From positions 1-14,519 of the forward strand of contig CAUDNR010001470.1 in assembly GCA_958430865.1 (NCBI GenBank): a stretch of DNA of 14,519 bases, read 5' to 3'. The stretch's first letter is position 1; each line of letters starts with the position of its first letter. The notes beneath the pieces were generated by a model. That model had not been told where the DNA came from. It saw nothing but the letters and a program-made list of their open reading frames with translations, and did no database searches. This DNA is from Entrophospora sp. SA101 (lineage: Eukaryota; Glomeromycota; Glomeromycetes; Entrophosporales; Entrophosporaceae). Both the position numbers and the translations under genes were made by a program. Below, in pieces: positions 6,965 to 14,519 of the stretch.

Positions 6965-9814
6965 TTATTTTCTCATATTCCGACGCTTACTAACTGGTCT
7001 AGCATATGGCCTATTTTGAACTGGTCTAGCTGCAGAGCTACTACCACTATTACCACTACCACCATCATAAAAATTGAAAATTGGTAGTGGTGCTTGTGTA
7101 CCATTATTATTATTACTATTATCATCATTGTTACTATTATTATTATTAGGGAAACCAAAGATTGTATTATTGGCAAGTCCTCCCTGATATGGACTAATAT
7201 TATTGTTGTTGTTACTGCCATTACTTTGACTTCCACCAAAAGAAAAAATAGGCTGTTGCTGCTGCTGTTGCTGTTGTTGTTGCAATTGGATTGGAATCTG
7301 AAATTTAAATGGTGTTGTTGCTGATGATGTATCAGATGAAAAAAGTTGAACTGGTGGTGATGTTCTAGGAACATTTACACTGAAGTTAAATGAAGCACCA
7401 CTGCCATTACCACTAACACCACCAAAGCTATTACCACTATCAAAACCATTACTACCAAATTGCATTGATGATTCATTAGGATTTTTTTGAACAAAACCAG
7501 TTTTAGGATTAATTAATATATTTCGAGTATTTTGAGGAAAAAAATCTCCAGAACGTTTTCGACTTTGATTATTATTATTATCATTGTTATTGTTTTTGTT
7601 GTTATTATCACCACCATTATCAGCAGCAGCAGCTGATATATTATCCCACATTGATTGATGACCAAACAATGAATTATTTCCAAAAGTTTGTGGTGTTGTT
7701 TGTGGTGTTGATGGATTACTAGATAAATTTGGCGAAGAAGCCCATGGCTTTGTTGTATGTGTTATAGCTGTATTTATTTTTTGGTTAGTGACAGAAGGTG
7801 TAGTGATGGAAGAAGCAACAGCAGGATCAGTAACAGTAGTAGTGTGAGAAGTAATGGTTGTGGCAGAACCCATGTCAATATCCATTGAATCAGGATTTGA
7901 ACCTATGCCCAAAGATGTTGATAGTTGTTGTTGCGGTTGTTGTTCAGCAGTTTGAGAAAAAGAAAATAATGGATTGATTGAGGGTAAAGGTGTTTGCTTA
8001 AAAAAATCTTTATTATCATCCTTATTTTTAATATCTTTAGTTGTTGCAGAATTAACAACAGATTTAGCAGATAAATCAGCCGGAGGAGATGGGTTATTTT
8101 TTGTGTTAAATAATAAATTATTTTTATTATTGTTGAAAAAGTTTGGTATTTTATCCTCATCATTCAGTTTTGATGAATTAGTAGAAGAAACATTTGATAT
8201 TCCAAAATTATTATTATCATTATTATTATTTGAATTTGTATTTGCATGAGACAAATTGTCACCAACAACTTTAGATTTTATGTAATCAGTAGTTGTGGTA
8301 GAAAATGGAAGAGAATTTAATAATGGTGTATTTGATGATTTAGATTTTTCATCAGATGCTGTTGTTGAAGCTTCATTGGATGGCATAGTTGTAGTAGACA
8401 ATTTTGGCTCTTGTGTTTTATTAAAATCAAGTGTTGGAGTTGAGATTTTTTTGTTAAGATGACTTGTTGATGATGTCAAATGAGTTGATTTGATAAGACT
8501 ACTGCTGATAGATTCCCTTTTTTTAACATTAAGGATTGGACTATCATCATTCTTATTAATATTATTATTATTCATACTATTTAAATCATCAAAAAAACTG
8601 CTAGGAAAACTTGAAATGGGTTTAGAATTATTGTTATTGTTATTGTCATTGCTGTCATTATTATCATTGTTGTTATTTGAAATTGTGATTGGTGATTCAT
8701 TTGGTAAAGGAATTTCTACTTGATTTTGTATTTGCTTATTATCAACTTTATTACTATTATTTAATAATTTATCAAAAGTTGTCAAAGATGGTAATGGTGT
8801 TGGCAATGATATTGTTGGTTTCTCAATGACAACATTACCATCAACCTTTTGTTTTGATGAATCAAGCTGCAAGCTATTATTTTTTGAAACAGAATTTTGA
8901 ACATGTGAGGAAGATGATATACTAGTTATATTGTTTGTGGTACTACTATTTCTATTATTATTATTATCATCATTACTACCACTACTACTAACAGCTTCAT
9001 TGTTATTATAATTATGCGTGCCAAATAAAATTTTAGTATCAATCTTATTTGAATTTTCAACAAAATCAACATTTATTTTGTTTAAATTATCAAATTCAAA
9101 TTTCTTTGAAGCAGGCTTAAATATTTTTGTCTTTTCTTGATTGTCATCATACAAAAGTGATGAATTCGATTTTGGATTTTGATCTCGCAATTGAGCAAAA
9201 TTTTTATACCAAAAAGGATTGATTTTATTATTACCCTGATTTAAACCGAATGTTGTTGATATCTTTGATGATACAGGTGAAGTAACTTCAGAAAGCCTTT
9301 TGTTACAATTTAAAAAAAAATCAACATCAACATCATCATCATCATCATCAATAATATCTCTTGCAGAGTATTTTCTCCCACCAATAATTGGAATGATTTC
9401 TCTTTTCAAATTTTCAGTAGTAATAACACTAGACCCAAGATTATCAATATTATTGTTGTTGCTGTTGTAATTATTATTGTTCTTGTTGTTATTTGTAGTT
9501 TCTAAATTAACATTATTGGTGAAAATTATTTGTTCGAGATTTTGGCTTGCCATGTTAGAACTTGTTCGTTGAAGACCTGTTGTTTCTTCTAAAGTGGTGG
9601 CGGTGGTAGTAGTAGTAAGTCTCTTTAACCAGTTTGAAAAGTAATTATTGAGATGACCGAACATATTATTTATATATAACCAAATATTGTTTGAATTTGT
9701 GGTACTAGCTACAGATGTAGAAGCAGTACCAGTTCTTTCGTAAGGTCTTCTTGAGTGAATCCGATTTTTACGAGACCTAATGGGACCATTATTAGATGAT
9801 AAAGGCTCCATCAT
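6965..9814 (-). CDS. FG-motif, Asn/Ser-rich protein; candidate nuclear-basket nucleoporin
   Basis: A single uninterrupted 949-residue frame with no intron, unlike its neighbours. It opens with two Met codons; the second has the better context (A at -3, G at +4). Residues 13-28 are basic (RSRKNRIHSRRPYERT). Residues 43-66 form a clear amphipathic helix with hydrophobics every 3-4 positions (I44, W45, I48, F52, L55, F59, W62, L66). An Asp run lies near 155-162 and many poly-Asn blocks follow. FG or FxF motifs are scattered early (FGLN ~190, LFGT ~263) and denser after ~610: PLFSF, TFGNNSLFG, QFGSNGF, SFGG, SFNF, FKFQ, IFSFGG, TIFGFP, IFNF. A poly-Gln tract is at ~843-854. The C terminus is basic (RPYARPVSKRRNMRK). 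FG nucleoporins Nup1/Nup60 combine an N-terminal membrane-binding helix with FG repeats, and yeast Nup1 ends in a short basic tail. The nucleoporin call is inference; it could be another disordered protein. Confidence 0.6.
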   Translation of the reverse strand: MMEPLSSNNGPIRSRKNRIHSRRPYERTGTASTSVASTTNSNNIWLYINNMFGHLNNYFSNWLKRLTTTTTATTLEETTGLQRTSSNMASQNLEQIIFTNNVNLETTNNNKNNNNYNSNNNNIDNLGSSVITTENLKREIIPIIGGRKYSARDIIDDDDDDVDVDFFLNCNKRLSEVTSPVSSKISTTFGLNQGNNKINPFWYKNFAQLRDQNPKSNSSLLYDDNQEKTKIFKPASKKFEFDNLNKINVDFVENSNKIDTKILFGTHNYNNNEAVSSSGSNDDNNNNRNSSTTNNITSISSSSHVQNSVSKNNSLQLDSSKQKVDGNVVIEKPTISLPTPLPSLTTFDKLLNNSNKVDNKQIQNQVEIPLPNESPITISNNNNDNNDSNDNNNNNNSKPISSFPSSFFDDLNSMNNNNINKNDDSPILNVKKRESISSSLIKSTHLTSSTSHLNKKISTPTLDFNKTQEPKLSTTTMPSNEASTTASDEKSKSSNTPLLNSLPFSTTTTDYIKSKVVGDNLSHANTNSNNNNDNNNFGISNVSSTNSSKLNDEDKIPNFFNNNKNNLLFNTKNNPSPPADLSAKSVVNSATTKDIKNKDDNKDFFKQTPLPSINPLFSFSQTAEQQPQQQLSTSLGIGSNPDSMDIDMGSATTITSHTTTVTDPAVASSITTPSVTNQKINTAITHTTKPWASSPNLSSNPSTPQTTPQTFGNNSLFGHQSMWDNISAAAADNGGDNNNKNNNNDNNNNQSRKRSGDFFPQNTRNILINPKTGFVQKNPNESSMQFGSNGFDSGNSFGGVSGNGSGASFNFSVNVPRTSPPVQLFSSDTSSATTPFKFQIPIQLQQQQQQQQQQPIFSFGGSQSNGSNNNNNISPYQGGLANNTIFGFPNNNNSNNDDNSNNNNGTQAPLPIFNFYDGGSGNSGSSSAARPVQNRPYARPVSKRRNMRK

Positions 9815-9823
9815 TCAAAAAAA

Positions 9824-9875
9824 AAAATATTATTATTATATTAATATACTATTATTATTATTATTATTATTATAT
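9824..9875. repeat. (TAT)n microsatellite in the 5' flank
   Basis: An A run and then TAT/ATT triplets lie immediately upstream of the FG-protein start codon, probably in its 5' untranslated region. It is translated in no recognised gene. Confidence 0.75.
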
Positions 9876-12028
9876 TAGAGGAGGACAACAAAAATACAAA
9901 AAAAGAAAATTTGTCATGCATGTATCACTTTTTTTACACATACTGCTGCATTCTAATTGGATGACATTAATCCTAATATTTTTTTGAATAATTTATTGAA
10001 AAAATAAAGCGAATAAAAAAGTCAATTTTGACTTCTCTAATAGCTTAACCTTGTTGAAGGCAATGAAATTCCCAGTTGAATGAAAGACCTCGCCATTAAA
10101 CTCGGACGATCTTTCACACAAACTTTGTCAGAATATTGATCCAGAATTCTTGAATTCTTTAACCATAATGACCGAATCAAACTTCTTCGAAAGATACACT
10201 TGTTACAGGTCTAGAAAACATGAATAGTGGTGGTGATTTTATTGGCCAAAAATAATTTTGACAGTCGAAATAATGGGACACTCGTTTGACAAAATCGAAC
10301 GCCGATCTTTTTATGTTGTAATTTCAATTGAATTCGAGTCATTTGATCCCGGCAAGCCATCATGTGAATACACAGGGCACTTTTGCACTCGAACTCTTCA
10401 TGATTTTATATAGCAAATGTCAAAAGGGTTGAACAATTATAAATTAAAAATTTTAATATAGGCCTGAATTTTGACAATGGTATACACGTATATGATAAAT
10501 GATTAATAAAGAAGAACCATTAACAATTTACATTCATTCATTCTTTTGTATAGAGTATGCTGCCACTTACAAAAGGAAAAGAAAACATTTACTAATGTAA
10601 GTGATAATGAATCAGAAGTAATTTAGTGAAATACAGATTTAAATTTAATTGTAAGATGGAGCGAATAATTAATTATAAATCTTCTGCATGTCATTCTGCA
10701 TACTCGAGAAATGCACCATGAACTAGGCAACTTCATGCAGCGCAAGCTAAACAAAAATGGCAGAAGATAATGATCAAACAATTAATTGATCAAGTGTTCA
10801 ATTGTAAGCCCAGGAAATCAAGAATAAAAGTAAAAATAACGAAATTTTTTTTGAAGTTTTGCCACTGATCAACATAGAAGATAGTCGGTGACTAAGTCGG
10901 ATCTTTTTATTCATTGGACTGTACCATACAATCAAAAAAAAACTTGATTTATTATTTATATCAATGAAAATTTTTATGGAAATTACGATTGTTCAATGTA
11001 ATATGGTGGCCCTAAATCTACAATAAACAAATTGTACAATTCCCATTTTGCATTATTATCTCTTTGAGGGTGTATATGATTTAAAACACCAGTAATTAAT
11101 CATTGACTTTATCATTTGTATATTTGTGGATGTCATAATATTACGGCATCTGAGTGATAGTCGTAATTAAAAGTTGTAAAGTCATAATTAGGTCGTAATG
11201 TCATACAGTACATAATACAGACCAAATGTAATAATCAATGTAATCCTAAAAGAAATTTGAAAAAATTGTTATTAAATGGTCATATAACTTCCAAAATATG
11301 TATGTGATAACTAACGACTTTGGTTAATAATGCCAGCACTTTATATCTGGCCAAACAATCTTAATACCTTACGTTTACATAAAAACACTTCAATTCTTTT
11401 AAAATGTTTACGCTTAATGAAAACCAAGAATCAAACTTTTGCTTTCTACCAAAGCAAATAACCAAAACCGAGTTACAAACTCTCAGAGTTCTATATAGGG
11501 TTTCTAGTCAAATAAGGTTTATTTGAATTATTCATTACGAATTTGAGTACTCAAATTACATTGAAAGTTTATTCGAATAAGAATTGTATTACGAATAGAA
11601 ATTCTACTACTCTGATAACCAAATAAACAATTAAACTCTACTATTAATTTCCTATTACAAAAATGTTTTTATTAAATAAGAGAATTTGTAAAAATGTTTG
11701 TCACAGAAATGAATTAATTAACAATTTTCTGCCTTCTACTCTTATGAGCAAGGTTTTGAAATAATGTTAATTAATCAATTAGTTAAGTAGTTAAGTAGTA
11801 TTTACTAGCTAATAGTAGATAGTCATTAGTAATCTTCCTTCTAACATTTCATCTAAATCTTCAAAGTCTTCAAAATCACATTCAAATTTCTTCATCCGCT
11901 TCAATTGAATTAACTTCATCTTCTGAGCATTAACAAATGGATATTATACAAAATCACAAAAGAATTCTAGCAATTATAAATCTATATTTTTTTAATTTAC
12001 CTATATAAAAATTTCAATATAGAAACCC
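9876..12028. other. 2.1 kb gene-poor region with eroded scraps
   Basis: It should hold the FG-gene promoter (minus strand); a CCAAT word lies at 9956-9960, about 145 bp upstream of its start. Around 10040-10420 the base composition is more balanced and short coding-like stretches appear in several frames, all broken by stops, suggesting old mobile-element or gene sequence I cannot assign. At 11820-11910 the minus strand reads an acidic string (KFECDFEDFEDLDEMLEGR) with no gene around it. No RNA gene is seen. Confidence 0.45.
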
Positions 12029-12166
12029 ATGCCACAAATTAAATGGCTTAAAATACTTGACCAAGAATGAAAGTTCGCAGTTAAAAGATACTTTAAGAGA
12101 AATCTCACTAATAACCCTGATACAAATTCTGATGAAATTTCAGAAACAAATGAAGAATTAGCATAG
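12029..12166 (+). pseudogene. Possible gene relic with an internal stop
   Basis: From an ATG at 12029 the frame reads MPQIKWLKILDQE, a TGA at 12068-12070, then KFAVKRYFKRNLTNNPDTNS, DEISETNEELA and a stop at 12164-12166. The acidic, hydrophilic composition is protein-like, but the family is not recognised. The opposite-strand ORF here (12001-12207) is a hydrophobic shadow. Confidence 0.2.
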
Positions 12167-12286
12167 ATATACAATGGAAAGAGAAGCAAGACGATTATCA
12201 TCATCATGTCTTAATTAAAGAAGAACCTGAATAACATTCTGATCTTGTAAGTTATTTGATTATTCTTGATCTTTTTTAGTTTTTAA

Positions 12287-12466
12287 TATGGTAAGGGTGC
12301 TTTAGTAAAAATCCATAATTTATTACGTATATTAATTACGGAATACACTAAACCAGATGGATTTGAAATGTTGAATGTTCCTATTCATAGAAAGAGATGT
12401 AGGTATGATTCAGTTCTAGTAACAAATAGTCTCTCTAATTTTATTCATTTGTGTTTTTATATTTAG
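12287..12466 (+). other. Unassigned open coding-like segment
   Basis: The frame is open for about 59 codons after a stop at 12284-12286. It reads GKGALVKIHNLLRILITE, then YTKPDGFEMLNVPIHRKRCR, and ends at TAG 12464-12466. There is no start codon at its left edge, but a TTTTTTAG acceptor-like site sits just upstream and GTAACA follows DSVL. The composition is more protein-like than expected by chance in this DNA. No family is recognised; it is probably an isolated exon remnant. Confidence 0.22.
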
Positions 12467-12500
12467 ATAAAGTTGTTCATATAATTCAAACAACAAATAA

Positions 12501-12575
12501 TCATGACTAGAGATGGGAAATTGCATGAAATTTCAAAATTTCATGCATAATATTTATAAAATATATTATGACTAT
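12501..12575. repeat. 12 bp hairpin inside a pair of 9 bp direct repeats
   Basis: TGCATGAAATTT (12522-12533) and AAATTTCATGCA (12536-12547) are perfect inverted arms separated by two bases. The block is flanked by TCATGACTA (12501-12509) and TTATGACTA (12566-12574), identical except for one C/T transition. The inner left end begins GAGATGGGAAAT. This looks like a tiny insertion with a target-site duplication, or a transposon footprint. It lies about 110 bp past the stop of the mevalonate kinase gene. Confidence 0.5.
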
Positions 12576-12686
12576 CAAAGTAAAATTTTTAATGTGTTGT
12601 TGCCATTTCAATACAATATGTATAGTGAACCATTGACATATTCAAGCACCAACTTTAATACATAACAAATATCAGATATATAGTTT

Positions 12687-14513
12687 TTAATTGAAATATC
12701 TCCAACCAACAGTTGGACGAGTTTTAGATCCTAAAAGTTCTTTTAGATTAATCATATTTGTCACATCAATCACTCCTACACCAGGCCCACCAACATTTGA
12801 TATATAACATTTGTATCCAATTGATTCTAACGAAATTATCACTTTACTCAATTCACTATCACTAACATCTACCATGTAAATATTAAATATATAAATCTGT
12901 TAATAATTATAATTATAATAAACAACAACAATAATAATAAATATAAATATTTACCCTCTCTTATCAATGTCAATGCACATCCACCACCTCTGGTTCCAGT
13001 AAGTTTTGAGTGTAATTTATAATCTGCTGTGATTTCACATATTTTATCATGTGAACAGTGTCCATTGGCAAGATGATGATTTATATCAATAAATTCCTAA
13101 TAAAAATATATATACTGTTAGGCAGATAGATATATTTGAATATTTCTTACAAAAAATCAAATACCCCAATCTTCTCATAGAATTCACTGATATCTAATTT
13201 CAATTCAATATAGCTTATTAACACATTATAATAAGAACAAGAAAGAAAGAAAGAATTACTGAGATCAAATACCAATTTTATCAAGCTTTTTAAGAATCTC
13301 CTTCAAAGATACACTGATATTTTCGATTGCATCTAAAATTGGGTCAATAATTTGTGGAAACTATATATATTATATATGCATAATTTTTTATAAAATATTA
13401 AAAAAAAATTTTTCAAGTTTCATAAACAAATGAAATTTTCAATTAATCTTACTTTATCATGTCTTATTCTAACATTTGCTACTTGAGTTAGTGTATTACG
13501 AGGTACTTTAGTATTGGTAAGTATAAATCGAATGGAATGAAAGCTTACAAAGTCTTAGTCAATATATATGAAGTTTTTGGGGGTTGATTCTTTTTAATCA
13601 TCAAAAATAATTCTTACTCCTTGATTGGTTCTATTTTCCCACTCTTATACAATACAGCTCCACCTAAGTCCGTCAAAATAAAATTCAAGAAACATTAATG
13701 ATTGTAAGTATAAAAATAAACCATTAAGGTGATTAATTACCATAAGTAGCAACACTATTATCTATTCCTGACGGTCTTCCATGTATAACCTTTTCGGCTT
13801 GATAAGCCCATTGATTTATCAATTTTGCAGCAGAAGTATCAGTTTTTTCATCATCTTGATTACTGCTATTATTTGGAATCGAAATATGACCAAGTACAAG
13901 TAATAATCCTGTAGCCAAACAGACTGAATAAGTTGCTGATGATCCTAAGCCAGCACCAACAGGGAGATCTGAGCTTACATAAATTGATATTCCACTCCTA
14001 TTTTGTAAAAGAAATTATTATTTCTGATAATGCTAGCAAATAAATTATATAAATTAATTACCATAAAGCCCGTTTATCTTCAATACTTGCAAAAAGATAA
14101 AGAAATGCTGAGGCGGCTACCTGTTGTAAATGGTCCAACTTTTGTTCATCTTCATTTCTTTTATTTCCCTCATGAACAAATGGTTTAATTGCTTGAAAGA
14201 GTTCTTCATTAAATAATGGTTCATCATCACAGTTACCACCTTTTGATGAATCTAAATTGATAAATTGTTTATGGTTGAGTGATAAACACAGTCATAATAG
14301 ATAGTTCACATAAAATAATCAAGAAATCATCATCGCCATATCATCATCATCATTTATTTAATTACATTTTTTCATAGATGTAAATGCAGAAATTGGCCAT
14401 AGCAAAGGATGACCAAGTTCTAAATCTGGTAAATTTAATTCGATATACCCATCTAATCTTTTTTCAAAAATTATGTATGTTCGAAGTCCATCCAAGCATC
14501 CCGCAATTGCAGA
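12687..14513 (-). CDS. ERG12: Mevalonate kinase, 5' end beyond the window
   Basis: Mevalonate kinase phosphorylates mevalonate with ATP in the mevalonate pathway, feeding ergosterol and isoprenoid synthesis; usually cytosolic or peroxisomal. Nine exons (minus): 14513-14366, 14251-14062, 13997-13741, 13663-13618, 13543-13453, 13360-13273, 13193-13165, 13096-12955 and 12868-12687. They total 1173 nt (390 residues plus TAA). All eight introns are GT-AG (64-114 nt) and every phase agrees. Visible features are LRTY near the start; the GHMP ATP-binding motif PVGAGLGSSA; EKVIHGRPSGIDNSVATYGG with the catalytic Asp; FILTNTKVPRNT; IDINHH; KLTGTRGGGCALTLI; and GGPGVGV near the C terminus. The first ~30-50 residues, including the PGKVILFGEH-type motif and catalytic Lys, lie to the right of the window. 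An acceptor (TTTTAG) sits at the very edge. Two oddities: Arg replaces a Gly in the third GHMP motif, and the loop after IDINHH is a few residues short. Confidence 0.93.
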
Positions 14514-14519
14514 CTAAAA

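Noticed and set aside
7094..8723. Several plus-strand Leu/Ile-rich ORFs and minus-strand ORFs overlapping the FG-protein gene
   Set aside because: They are antisense or shifted-frame shadows of Asn/Ser/Thr/Gln codon runs.
9796..9987. 63-codon plus-strand ORF
   Set aside because: It begins antisense to the FG-protein start codon and runs through the TAT microsatellite; low complexity only.
12001..12207. 68-codon minus-strand hydrophobic ORF resembling a membrane peptide
   Set aside because: The plus strand here has a more protein-like acidic reading; the hydrophobic string is its complement.
1..14519. CRISPR arrays, tRNA/rRNA genes, bacterial operators, riboswitches
   Set aside because: None were seen. 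The tandem array at 414-792 lacks constant repeats and unique spacers, and the genome is eukaryotic.

Overview
The window looks like nuclear DNA of an arbuscular mycorrhizal fungus (Glomeromycotina, Rhizophagus/Gigaspora-like). It is very AT-rich, and its genes carry short GT-AG introns of about 64-150 nt. It holds a protein kinase of the large TKL-like family typical of these fungi (N-terminal Cys-rich motif, 'WTSGN', 'LEWIPF', then the kinase core). It also has an Asn/Ser/Thr-rich protein and decayed transposon debris of a kind common in these genomes. The taxonomic call rests on remembered family features, not on a search.

Layout, left to right. Positions 1-1700 are gene-poor: short inverted repeats, a degenerate ~23-26 bp minisatellite (414-792), an unassigned open segment (777-1013) and simple repeats. 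At 1826-2275 (minus) lies a frame-broken relic of a hAT-type BED-zinc-finger transposase. At 2477-2913 (plus) are only the last exons of a GH125/Mug157-like glycoside hydrolase, with no upstream exons visible. A small TIR element (3283-3427) follows.

A TKL-like protein kinase gene occupies 3595-5294 (minus); its frame is broken at two places. Positions 5295-6960 hold a diverged second copy of the small repeat, a separate 256 bp element with 25 bp terminal inverted repeats, and a doubtful 88-codon ORF. At 6965-9814 (minus) is an intronless 949-residue low-complexity protein. It has FG/FxFG motifs, a basic N terminus, an amphipathic helix and a basic C-terminal tail, resembling a nuclear-basket FG nucleoporin.

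Positions 9830-12680 are mostly non-coding with eroded coding-like scraps. At 12687-14513 (minus) is mevalonate kinase (ERG12). Nine coding exons were reconstructed with all intron phases agreeing; its N terminus lies beyond the right edge.

The three main genes have unrelated jobs (signalling, nuclear transport, sterol/isoprenoid synthesis) and do not form a functional cluster. The interest lies in the mobile-element remnants, the two frame breaks in the kinase, the orphaned GH125 tail and the nucleoporin-like protein. I found no convincing new molecular system.
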